Shown here: positions 44,312 to 52,137 of the stretch, in pieces | How the letters are laid out: each line of letters begins with the position of its first letter | Numbering within the stretch: position 1 is the stretch's first letter | Assembly (NCBI RefSeq): GCF_026616205.1 | Contig: NZ_JANHGR010000001.1 | Coordinates: 124,001-188,000 of the forward strand | DNA: 64,000 nt | From: Halolamina litorea | GTDB taxonomy: Archaea; Halobacteriota; Halobacteria; Halobacteriales; Haloferacaceae | Direction of reading: 5' to 3' | The notes under the pieces: generated by a model | The model's database searches: none | What the model saw: the letters and a program-made list of their open reading frames with translations, nothing else | Told to the model about the DNA's origin: nothing | Program-made: the position numbers and the translations under genes

Positions 44312-44533
44312 GTTTCAGACGAAACCTTGTGGGTTTGAAGCCTGTTCAGAAAGTGTCAACCAACAAATAGCGCGTTTCAGACGAACCCTTGTGGGTTTGA
44401 AGCGACGACTATCCCGACGCGGCGGTGGAGAACGCCCGGTTTCAGACGAACCCTTGTGGGTTTGAAGCGACGACTATCCCGACGCGGCGGTGGAGAACGC
44501 CCGGTTTCAGACGAACCCTTGTGGGTTTGGAAC
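44312..44533 (+). CRISPR. Short CRISPR array: four repeats, three spacers, two identical
   Basis: Repeats of 30 bases (starting GTTTCAGACGAACCC, ending TTGTGGGTTTGAAGC) lie at 44312-44341, 44374-44403, 44439-44468 and 44504-44533. The first has one substitution (GAAACC). The last is degenerate at its 3' end (GGAAC), marking it as leader-distal, so the leader is to the left. Spacers are 32, 35 and 35 bases, and spacers 2 and 3 are identical (start GACGACTATCCCGACG). The repeat closely matches type I-B repeats known from Haloferax. No cas gene lies in the window, so it would depend on Cas proteins encoded elsewhere. Confidence 0.93.
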
Positions 44534-44696
44534 ATCACTTACCCCAACACCCCCCGGTGAGTTCGGAAAGGGCTATACAAGACGGCGTTCCCGAAGTCGC
44601 TCTCGTCGCCTTCGCCGACGTCGATAGGGACAACAGCGACACCGATTTTCTGGCGCCCCAGCAGGGCTGGAGGCGCGTCAAACCCCTCCAGTCCCA

Positions 44697-45239
44697 ATGT
44701 CTCGAAGACAACTCCCCCCAAAACCAGTTGAACCGGAGATCCGCAATCCAAACGGGCACGAACTCACCATCGTCAGCGAGCGACTCCCCGGGAAGCGGCC
44801 AACCGATTACGACGTTGAGCTTTCAGATGGGGATAGCTACTATACACGCTTCTACCGCTGCCTGACCTGTGGCCAAGAGCGAAATCGTCCTGAACACTTT
44901 CGCGAGCCGTGTGAGAACCCCGAGCCGTCGACGCCGCTCAGCGACGGTGGCTACTCGGTTGACGATGCACGGACACGCCGTGCACTCACGGAAAACATGG
45001 TCGTTCGATTCTCTGATATCGGCCCAGTGTACCACGTCCAGAGTGAGAGCGGGAACTCCTACGAAGTCGACATTGAGCGGGTACAGTGTTCGTGTCCGGA
45101 TTGGCTCTACCGTGGAGAGAGCCTTGGCCAGCAGGGCTGTAAGCACCTTCGGCGGACGAATCTGGAGATCGCTGCTGGGTTGGTCCCACAGCCAAACGGA
45201 CGGTTTCGGTCTCCCGGTTCAACCGAGCCGAGTGCTTGA
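44697..45239 (+). CDS. SWIM zinc-finger protein
   Basis: A 180-residue protein. The C-terminal part has VQCSCPDWLYRG...GCKHLRR, the C-x-C-x(n)-C-x-H SWIM pattern linked to DNA or protein binding. The middle has CLTCG and a later EPC, perhaps a second metal site. Haloarchaeal mobile elements commonly encode such proteins, but no function is established. It starts 163 bases after the CRISPR array, in the same orientation. Confidence 0.75.
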   Translation: MSRRQLPPKPVEPEIRNPNGHELTIVSERLPGKRPTDYDVELSDGDSYYTRFYRCLTCGQERNRPEHFREPCENPEPSTPLSDGGYSVDDARTRRALTENMVVRFSDIGPVYHVQSESGNSYEVDIERVQCSCPDWLYRGESLGQQGCKHLRRTNLEIAAGLVPQPNGRFRSPGSTEPSA

Positions 45240-45316
45240 CATCTCCTCCGTCTGGAGGCTGCTTGGTCTCCCTCATCCTGCCTCACGCTGGCCTCACCCT
45301 CTATCTGCGGAACAAA

Positions 45317-45345
45317 GAAATCACGATTTCTGAAATCATGATTTC
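45317..45345. promoter_or_regulatory. Twin 14-base palindromes, probable operator of the ATPase gene
   Basis: GAAATCACGATTTC (45317-45330) and GAAATCATGATTTC (45332-45345) lie one base apart, giving a 15-base period. The second is a perfect palindrome; the first has a two-base centre. They lie upstream of the A/T box TTCTATTGA near -27 of the ATG at 45388. A dimeric regulator bound on one face of the helix is inferred. Confidence 0.65.
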
Positions 45346-45387
45346 CAAAATCGGGAGTTCTATTGATGAAGAAGCGCTATTGGCTGT

Positions 45388-46755
45388 ATGGTGAATTTCG
45401 TGAATCGGGAGGTCGAACTCGATCAACTCAGGGACTGCTATGACTCTGAGACTGCCGATTTCGTCGTCATCTATGGCCGTCGCCGACTCGGGAAGAGTGA
45501 ACTCGTTCGCCAGTCGATCGTAGACCGAGACGACGCTATCTACTACCAAGCAGTCGAATCCACTGCACAGAACCAACTTGAGCAGTTCGTGGATGCAGCG
45601 GCAGGACAGTTCCCCTCCCTTCAGAACGTCCGTCGTGACTGGGAAACCCTCCTTGAGGCACTTGGTGAGCAAGACGCCGTCGTAATCATCGATGAGTTCC
45701 CGTTTCTCATCGAAGAGGACGAGTCACTCCCGTCCCGGTTGCAGCGCGTCTGGGACCTTGAGCTGCAAGAGACGGGTATGACGCTCGTGCTTGTTGGCTC
45801 CTCAATCAGCGTGATGGAGGACAAGGTGCTTTCTGGGAGCGCACCGCTGTATGGCCGGCGGACAGCAACAATTGACCTCAAACCACTCTCAATCACCGAC
45901 GTACGACAGTTTTTCCCAGAGTACGATCCTGAGACTGCCATCACCGCGTGGTCGATCTACGGAGGAACACCGTACTATCTCCAAACTATCGACCCCGACC
46001 AGGAGCTAGGAAGGAACGTACGGCAGACAATTCTGTCAGAACGCGGCCTCCTGTACTCCGAACCAGAGTTCCTGCTACGTACTGAACTCAGGCAACCGAA
46101 TACGTACTTCAGTATACTCCGTGCACTTGCCCACGGTCGCCGCACCCCAAACGAAATTGCGGGGATGGCTGGTGTCAACTCAGGATCGCTAAGCACGTAT
46201 CTCCAAAAGCTTCGACGCCTTCGGCTTGTTGAGCGCCATATCCCCGTGACTGAATCACCAACGTCGTCGAAACGGGGCCGCTATCGTATCGCAGCACCCC
46301 TATTCCGTTTCTGGTTCCGGTTTGTGTACGGTAATCAGGATCAGCTTCGCCTGCTTGATGAAGACGCATTCGAGAAACTTGTCGCACCAGAACTTGCGGA
46401 TTATGTAAGCCCCTTGTTCGAACGGCTTAGTCAACAGGCACTCCCTGCCCTCGTCGACCGACAGTTCCGACACATCGGGCAGTGGTGGTTCAAAGAGCAT
46501 GAACTAGATGTCCTCGGCCTCACCACCGACGGCCTTGTCGCCGGCGAATGCAAGTTCACCTCTCAGCCTGTGAGCGAAGGCGTTCTCGCTGATCTTGAAC
46601 GAACCGCATCCGAAGTCCGTTGGGCAGGGGAACCAGCCGATGGAAAGACGCTATATGTCTTGTTCAGCCGGTCTGGGTACACGACCGATCTTGAACGGCT
46701 TGCTGACACTCGTGATGATGTCATGCTATTCGACATCCCCGACCTCCTAACGTAG
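45388..46755 (+). CDS. Archaeal AAA-type ATPase with C-terminal DUF234-like domain
   Basis: A 455-residue protein. Residues 1-230 are an archaeal-ATPase domain: NREVELDQL, Walker A YGRRRLGKSELV, Walker B AVVIIDEFPFL, and sensor VLVGSSISVM. A winged helix follows (RRTPNEIAGMAGVNSGSLSTYLQKL). A restriction-like C-terminal domain has ELDVLGLTTDGLVAGECKF, where D-x(n)-E-C-K recalls a nuclease core. Families of this kind are abundant in archaea and of unknown function, possibly mobile-element or defence related. Tandem palindromes precede it. Confidence 0.85.
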   Translation: MVNFVNREVELDQLRDCYDSETADFVVIYGRRRLGKSELVRQSIVDRDDAIYYQAVESTAQNQLEQFVDAAAGQFPSLQNVRRDWETLLEALGEQDAVVIIDEFPFLIEEDESLPSRLQRVWDLELQETGMTLVLVGSSISVMEDKVLSGSAPLYGRRTATIDLKPLSITDVRQFFPEYDPETAITAWSIYGGTPYYLQTIDPDQELGRNVRQTILSERGLLYSEPEFLLRTELRQPNTYFSILRALAHGRRTPNEIAGMAGVNSGSLSTYLQKLRRLRLVERHIPVTESPTSSKRGRYRIAAPLFRFWFRFVYGNQDQLRLLDEDAFEKLVAPELADYVSPLFERLSQQALPALVDRQFRHIGQWWFKEHELDVLGLTTDGLVAGECKFTSQPVSEGVLADLERTASEVRWAGEPADGKTLYVLFSRSGYTTDLERLADTRDDVMLFDIPDLLT

Positions 46756-46829
46756 GTTCCTCCGCGTTTCGAGGAATGCAGGGGCCAATCGGAACCGTTT
46801 GCGCTCGTCCACGCATTTCCGCGTTTTTC

Positions 46830-46857
46830 GGCCGCCCCTGACGGGTGCGGGGCGGCC
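46830..46857. repeat. Inverted repeat before the TFB gene
   Basis: GGCCGCCCC and GGGGCGGCC form a perfect 9-base stem with a 10-base loop, ending 24 bases before the TFB ATG. It may be a protein-binding site or an upstream terminator. A T-run lies on its left on the plus strand, so it is not a classical plus-strand terminator. Confidence 0.45.
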
Positions 46858-46881
46858 TGAACAGGTTGTCTCGGATACCGA

Positions 46882-47811
46882 ATGAGCCAGAGAGCCATCT
46901 ACGGACGGAGCTTCGACGAAACGGACGGCCAAACACTGCCTGCAGAGACCACATGCCCTGAGTGCGACGGGGCACTCAGAACGGAGGGCGGCGAGACGAG
47001 TTGTAGTGTGTGCGGACTCATTATCGACGAGTACCGAATCGACCACCAAGGCGGCGTCGGCGGGTACGTCGACGACGAAGAGACAGAACGTACGGGACCT
47101 CCGCTCACCTTTGGCCGACACGATCGGGGACTCTCGACCACAATCGGCTGGAACCGGGACGCGAAGGGGAACACCCTCCCAGCGGCGAAGCGTCGTCGAC
47201 TCAATCGACAGCGAACCCAGAACCGACGTGCGAAGTGGCGATCAAAGGCAGAGCGAAACCTCGGCCATGCCTGCTTCGAGATCGCGCGGTTGGTGAGTGC
47301 GCTTGAACTCCCGACAGTCGTTCGTGAATCGGCGTCGAAGACTTACCGGACAGCCCAGCAAGCGGACCTCATTACGGGCCGATCTATCGAGTCGATGGCC
47401 GCCGGGGCTGTGTACGCGGCGTGTCGATGCGGTGGGTTTGCGGTATCTGCCTCGGCAGTCGCCGATGTCTCTGTGAGTAGTACGGACCACGTGCAACACG
47501 CCTACAGCGTCCTCAACGTCGAACTCAGCCTCGAAACACCGGTGATTCAGCCGGGATCGCTGATTCCGAAGCTGGCGACGGGCTGTGACTGCTCACCGCA
47601 GGTCCAACACCGGGCGCTCGAACTCGCGACGCAGGCCGTCGACGCCGGCTTGGCAAACGGACGAAATCCAGCAGGTGTCGCGGCGGGGTGTCTCTATACG
47701 GCTGTAAGCGAGCACGACGGCGTGACAACACAGGCCGAGATTGCGGCGGCGGCAGAGGTCTCAGTCGAGACGGTTCGGAGCCGCTATCAGGAACTGCAAG
47801 ACCGCGTGTAG
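46882..47811 (+). CDS. Transcription initiation factor B (TFB) paralogue
   Basis: A 309-residue basal factor that bridges TBP, the BRE element and RNA polymerase. The N-terminal zinc ribbon is CPECDGALR...CSVCGLII. A B-finger/linker with TFGRHDRGLSTTIGW follows, the archaeal TFB signature. Two cyclin-like repeats complete it, each opening at ERNLGHACFEIARLV and LIPKLATGCDC. Haloarchaea have several TFB paralogues with different promoter preferences. This one sits inside the accessory element, so it may serve the element's own promoters. Confidence 0.9.
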   Translation: MSQRAIYGRSFDETDGQTLPAETTCPECDGALRTEGGETSCSVCGLIIDEYRIDHQGGVGGYVDDEETERTGPPLTFGRHDRGLSTTIGWNRDAKGNTLPAAKRRRLNRQRTQNRRAKWRSKAERNLGHACFEIARLVSALELPTVVRESASKTYRTAQQADLITGRSIESMAAGAVYAACRCGGFAVSASAVADVSVSSTDHVQHAYSVLNVELSLETPVIQPGSLIPKLATGCDCSPQVQHRALELATQAVDAGLANGRNPAGVAAGCLYTAVSEHDGVTTQAEIAAAAEVSVETVRSRYQELQDRV

Positions 47812-47897
47812 TTCCTGTATGTTCGTGGAAAGGCAGTCTCGGGCCGATTACCCACCCAAATATTGACTCGCGTCCAGTGTCAACACTGTCGACAAGG

Positions 47898-48128
47898 ATG
47901 CCGCACCAAGTTTGGCTCGAAGACCACGTCTACGAGCGAATCAAGTCGAAGCAGCGCAGCGACGAATCGTTCAGCGACACGGTTGAGCGGCTCACCAGTG
48001 GGCACTCGCTCCGCGACCTCCGCGAGGTGTTCGACGAAGGGCAGGCCTCGGAGATGCGGGAGGCCATCGAGGCCGCTGATGACCGCGATCGGGATGAGGT
48101 ACGACAGGTCTCTGAGCGGTTTGAGTGA
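47898..48128 (+). CDS. VapB-like antitoxin (short, no toxin seen)
   Basis: A 76-residue protein, MPHQVWLEDHVYERIKSKQR, with SFSDTVERLTSG, as in small haloarchaeal antitoxin proteins with a ribbon-helix-helix-like N-terminus. The C-terminus is acidic. A VapC PIN-domain gene normally follows but none is found downstream. An alternative is a stand-alone regulator of the element. Confidence 0.65.
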   Translation: MPHQVWLEDHVYERIKSKQRSDESFSDTVERLTSGHSLRDLREVFDEGQASEMREAIEAADDRDRDEVRQVSERFE

Positions 48129-48544
48129 CCATCGGGTGGGACGAACCAGTTCTCGTCGGTGACAGCACTTCGAGGGTATCTTCAGTATCAAAGCTGGAAC
48201 CCACCGCTAGCACATCCCGTTCTGTGAAGTGGCCAATCTTCAACCACAGTTGACCCGCTCCAGTACCGGTTCCTCCCGTTCACTGAACCATTTCTCCCGA
48301 GACAGTCAGTTATGGGTGGTTCACACGGCGTTCAACATCTTTGATCCCGGTGATGTGCTGAGTCACCGAAGTCGGGCCAAAACGCGCTGACATCCTCTCG
48401 TTCGGAGACTTAATTCTCCAAAAATTAGAACGGAATTATTTCGGAACGGCTATTAACAGCGTTTTCTAGGACCGCACCAGTGAGAGTCCCAAGTTGGTGG
48501 CACAATGTCACCAAACGGGTTCCGGGCGATCATCACCACTCGAC
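48129..48544. promoter_or_regulatory. Intergenic region upstream of the T4SS-like operon
   Basis: About 415 bases without a gene. It has an A/T-rich section (AATTCTCCAAAAATTAGAAC, about 48411-48430) and a 9-base inverted repeat, TTGGTGGCA and TGTCACCAA (48494-48514), three bases apart with one mismatch. This lies 30 bases before the first gene, so it probably carries the operon promoter and an operator. Confidence 0.5.
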
Positions 48545-48952
48545 ATGACGAAACACGACCCCACGGCCGGTTTGTCGGCGATCCTGACGCAGAACAGTGT
48601 TCGAACAGCCATTCTCCAGAGCGTGGCGACGGCGTTCGTACTCAGTCTGCTCGCTGTTCAGCCGGCTGTTGCACAGACAAGCGGGATGGCGTTCTGCCAG
48701 ACTGATATGGCGACCACGATCAAGAACCTCTTCACCATCATCCAGTTCGGTGGCCCGCTCATCGGCGGCCTCATCGCTCTCGGCGCAATCGTGGCGACGC
48801 CGACGATCCGCCGAGCAGACCTGAAAAAGGAGATCAAGGAGATCCGGAACCAGGGTATCGTGTGGGGCGTCATCGTCGCCCCGCTCGGTACCGGGATCAT
48901 CCAGTTCCTGCTGAACGATGTGGTGGCTGGTGGCGTGAGTTGCGGCTTCTAA
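48545..48952 (+). CDS. Small exported membrane protein, VirB2/TrbC-like candidate
   Basis: A 135-residue protein with an N-terminal signal-like helix (QSVATAFVLSLLAVQPAVAQ; the AVAQ end fits signal cleavage). Two more hydrophobic helices follow (IIQFGGPLIGGLIALGAIVA and GIVWGVIVAPLGTGIIQFL). Size and layout match pilin-like VirB2/TrbC subunits at the head of type IV secretion operons, but sequence identity with them is not evident. The ATG at 48545 is preferred to an upstream GTG. It precedes and overlaps the surface-protein gene. Confidence 0.6.
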   Translation: MTKHDPTAGLSAILTQNSVRTAILQSVATAFVLSLLAVQPAVAQTSGMAFCQTDMATTIKNLFTIIQFGGPLIGGLIALGAIVATPTIRRADLKKEIKEIRNQGIVWGVIVAPLGTGIIQFLLNDVVAGGVSCGF

Positions 48953-50832
48953 CTCCCGCACCCGGACCGCTTCTTACACTCGCCCTCGTCGTCCTGTTGC
49001 TGAGCTCGACGCAGCCGCCTGCTCGGCATCCGACTGAGCCAGCACACGGTGTCGACCCGGAGACGTTTGCGACGCTCTGGTCTGGTGACCGAGATACTGA
49101 CTCGCCAGCTACAGCAGTTCAACCGAACGCATCGGAACTCCCAATTGTTGAACTCGCACAGGTGACCGATATCCCGTTTGAGGAGCCCCCCGAAGCCGCC
49201 GAACGCTGGAACCGTGGTGACCACACCGAGCTCCCCGCAACAAACCACACAACATCGATCCGACCGGCTGAGACGCCCACGACGGATGGGGTGTTCATCG
49301 CGGATGCCTACACCGCAATCTTCGCCGTCCAGCCGTCGACGCGGCTGTGGCGCTCCCAGACAGACCAGCCGCTGTATGTCGACGGCGCCGGTGACGTCCT
49401 CGGGACTGTGGATTATCGCGTTCGGTTGCCTGCTGATGACGCTACCGGGAGTCAGCAGGTCGACTGGACGCTCCTTGCCCACCAGATCGAGGAAGTGCGT
49501 CTCCGCATCGACGATCGCGTTGTCGACCGTAGTGACGGAACTCACACCCCTGTTCTCCGATTCGGGGAATTGGCGGGCTCGCCTGGGGAGACGCATACGC
49601 TGACGCTGGAGGCAACGATCAGTGTCGAACTCTCAAAGCGGGTGACTCAGTACGAGAAACAATGCAACCTGACGGAGACAGAGCAGCCTACCAACTCCTC
49701 TACAGAGACGGCGAACACGACGGCCACAGCGAGGCCGAACGGGACGACGACAGCGGCGCCATCGACGACTGAGACGCCCACTGTGACTGGGACACCACCC
49801 ATCACGGCGACGCCATCGCCGACTCCAGCGAACAACACCACAGCGACTGCGACGCCGACCGAATCAGCGAACTGCCGAACCACCTCAACGACGACGGTCA
49901 CGTCGCCGGTTGAGCGGCTCACCGTGGAGGAGTCGGTGACCGTTACGGAGTATGCCCCGAAAGCGGCGGGTGCCTACACGCAGTATCCTGATGGCACGCA
50001 GGCTGTAGCCATCACAGGCACTCAGCCGTGGCGCAGTTACTCCACAGGAACCAGCGAAACCCTCGGGACGTGGCGGTTCTACACCGCCCGCGAAACGCGT
50101 TGGGACGAACTCGTCTCTCACTCGAGGGGGACCGTTTCGTCTCAACCATCGCCGCTCCAGCCGTTGCAGGTGTACGCCTATCCAAGTCGAGTGGGTCCAA
50201 CAACCGAAGCGACTGGTCGGATCACTACTGTTGACGGCCAGCAGTTCGACCCACCAGATCTCCCAGTCTCTATCGATGTGGACCTCGTGTCCGGCCCGTA
50301 CACGGAGAGTGAGACCGTCGTCATGACGGGATCATTCCCCCGCTCAGACACCGTCATCGTCGACGGACTTGTTCAGGGAACGTCGGTGACGGTGCCTCGT
50401 GAGTCGCTCACGGAGACGGTCGTTCACCCGAGCACCCTCACGCTCACGCTTTTGCAGACGACGCCTGAGACGGTCACGGCACAGATCGAACTCACGGACG
50501 CCCAGACTGGCACCCCGATTCAGACAACCAAACGGGATGGGGCGGTCTTGCTGCAGGGTCGATCAATTGAGACAGACGAGGCGGGCATGGCGACGGTGAC
50601 GATTCCTCGCCCAGTCGGTGCCCTCTCCGCACGGTACGAACCTGCGGCGTGGTGGAGGACTGAGCAGGGCTTCCTCCCCAGTTCGGACACCGTGTACATC
50701 CGCGGGACGACCATCCCCATCGTCGCGACGGTGTTCAATCTCGGCGTCCCTGTCGGGACGTTCCTCTTCGCCGTGTTCCTGATCGCCCGCGCGACTGGCT
50801 GGGACATCTGGCCACTCTGGGGGCGTCGATGA
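48940..50832 (+). CDS. Thr/Ser-rich surface protein with C-terminal membrane anchor
   Basis: About 630 residues. A hydrophobic N-terminal segment (LLTLALVVLLLSS) is followed by acidic beta-rich domains. A low-complexity Thr/Pro/Ser stretch (residues ~265-320, TTETPTVTGTPPITATPS) is likely glycosylated, and the protein ends in a helix (GVPVGTFLFAVFLIARATG). The start is unclear: a TTG at 48940 overlaps the upstream gene and gives a sensible signal, while an ATG at 48862 also exists. It probably exposes a long domain outside the cell, possibly for contact in transfer. Confidence 0.65.
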   Translation: MRLLTPAPGPLLTLALVVLLLSSTQPPARHPTEPAHGVDPETFATLWSGDRDTDSPATAVQPNASELPIVELAQVTDIPFEEPPEAAERWNRGDHTELPATNHTTSIRPAETPTTDGVFIADAYTAIFAVQPSTRLWRSQTDQPLYVDGAGDVLGTVDYRVRLPADDATGSQQVDWTLLAHQIEEVRLRIDDRVVDRSDGTHTPVLRFGELAGSPGETHTLTLEATISVELSKRVTQYEKQCNLTETEQPTNSSTETANTTATARPNGTTTAAPSTTETPTVTGTPPITATPSPTPANNTTATATPTESANCRTTSTTTVTSPVERLTVEESVTVTEYAPKAAGAYTQYPDGTQAVAITGTQPWRSYSTGTSETLGTWRFYTARETRWDELVSHSRGTVSSQPSPLQPLQVYAYPSRVGPTTEATGRITTVDGQQFDPPDLPVSIDVDLVSGPYTESETVVMTGSFPRSDTVIVDGLVQGTSVTVPRESLTETVVHPSTLTLTLLQTTPETVTAQIELTDAQTGTPIQTTKRDGAVLLQGRSIETDEAGMATVTIPRPVGALSARYEPAAWWRTEQGFLPSSDTVYIRGTTIPIVATVFNLGVPVGTFLFAVFLIARATGWDIWPLWGRR

Positions 50833-50871
50833 TCACTGCCCCAACAACCGCCCCAACAGCTGGTGATCGCG

Positions 50872-52137
50872 ATGAGTAGTTTCTGGGACGCGTTCGTTGA
50901 CGCCATCTCAGAGTTCCTCCGACTGCTGTTCGCGCCGGTGGAGTCGTTCGTCGAAACGTTCGGGAACGAGCTCATTCATCTCGTCGTCGGCACGCCGGCG
51001 CCGAACGCCGTGTTCACGGCGCCAACGAACGGCCCATGGCCAGCTATCTATGACTACTACTGGTCAGCGATCATCCCGCTCTCACTCTCCCTCTACGGGC
51101 TCATGCTCGGGATCGTCATCTTCCTTGAGTCGACGAGCTACCTCTTCGGGAGTTACCACCGGTCGAAGCTCAAGAAGCGGGCCTTCACTGGCCTCCTCGG
51201 GATTCTCTCGTGGTGGTGGGTCAGTGCGCTTGCACTGCGCTTTGTCGATGCCCTGACCGGCTTCATCGTTCCCGACCTCTCAGAGATTGCGCTCTTCGAG
51301 ACCGCATCATTCGCTATTCTCGGCGTCCTTGGCGTGATGCTTGCCCAGGGCGTGAACCTCACGCTGTTTCTCCTGCTGGCGCTTGTCTACACGATCCGGC
51401 AACTCGGCATCTACCTATTCGTGCTGTTGATGCCGCTGTTGATGGTTTTCTGGATTCCTGGCGTCGGCCCATTCACGCTCGTGTCGCGGTTCATGCAACG
51501 CCTCGCCGGGTTCTACGTCCCACTGCTGTTCCTGACCGTCCCCGTTGCGCTCCTTCTCCGACTCGGGGAACTCCTCGGGGACAGCTTCAGCCTCTCACTC
51601 GGCGGCGTCGGGGCGTGGCTGCTTGCGTTGCTCATCCCCGTGGCCGCGTTGTTTGCGCCGCTCGTGATGTTCTGGCAAGCGGGGGCCTTGTTCTTCTTTG
51701 CCGACCGGGCGTCGCGGCACGTCTCCGTCGACCGGGCACAGCGCCGCGTTAGCCGGATGCGTGCGGGCTCGGAGCAAGCGACCCATAGTGGCCGGAACTT
51801 CGGCCGTGGCGTCCTCGGGAAGCCGGCCGTGAACCGGGATAATCAGCAGCTCCTCGACGCCAGTCGCTCACGCGCCCACCGTGCAGGCACACGCGTCGAG
51901 AATGCTCGGGGACGGCTTCAGTCAGCGTTCACGGAACGATCCAACAGCGGTTCAGACGGCGACGCAGGCGGCACATCGGGCGGCGACGATGCAGCCGAAT
52001 CGGAATCGACCACTGACACGAAACAGAGCGCGCGGAGTGAGAACTTCGAGACGCTTCGCCGTCGCGACTCGGCACCAGCCCAGACCGACGACGCGGACGA
52101 TGAATCGACCGACGATGATCCACGGTACATCCAATGA
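50872..52137 (+). CDS. Polytopic VirB6/TrbL-like membrane protein
   Basis: A 421-residue protein with about seven hydrophobic helices in the first 290 residues (for example LFAPVESFVETFG..., IPLSLSLYGLMLGIVIFL, LFVLLMPLLMVFWIPG). A ~130-residue hydrophilic, Arg- and Asp-rich cytosolic tail ends DDDPRYIQ. This design is that of VirB6/TrbL inner-membrane channel proteins of type IV secretion systems. The ATG at 50872 is preferred over the GTG nine bases upstream. Its stop overlaps the next start by four bases. Confidence 0.7.
   Translation: MSSFWDAFVDAISEFLRLLFAPVESFVETFGNELIHLVVGTPAPNAVFTAPTNGPWPAIYDYYWSAIIPLSLSLYGLMLGIVIFLESTSYLFGSYHRSKLKKRAFTGLLGILSWWWVSALALRFVDALTGFIVPDLSEIALFETASFAILGVLGVMLAQGVNLTLFLLLALVYTIRQLGIYLFVLLMPLLMVFWIPGVGPFTLVSRFMQRLAGFYVPLLFLTVPVALLLRLGELLGDSFSLSLGGVGAWLLALLIPVAALFAPLVMFWQAGALFFFADRASRHVSVDRAQRRVSRMRAGSEQATHSGRNFGRGVLGKPAVNRDNQQLLDASRSRAHRAGTRVENARGRLQSAFTERSNSGSDGDAGGTSGGDDAAESESTTDTKQSARSENFETLRRRDSAPAQTDDADDESTDDDPRYIQ

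Noticed and set aside
44539-44751. 70-residue minus-strand frame after the CRISPR array (LLGRQKIGVAVVPIDVGEG)
   Set aside because: It looks protein-like but is short, overlaps the SWIM gene start and has no recognised family; it may be a remnant.
46756-46881. Hairpin before TFB read as a transcription terminator
   Set aside because: The T-run precedes the stem on the plus strand, which is the wrong side for termination of the upstream gene; kept only as an inverted repeat.
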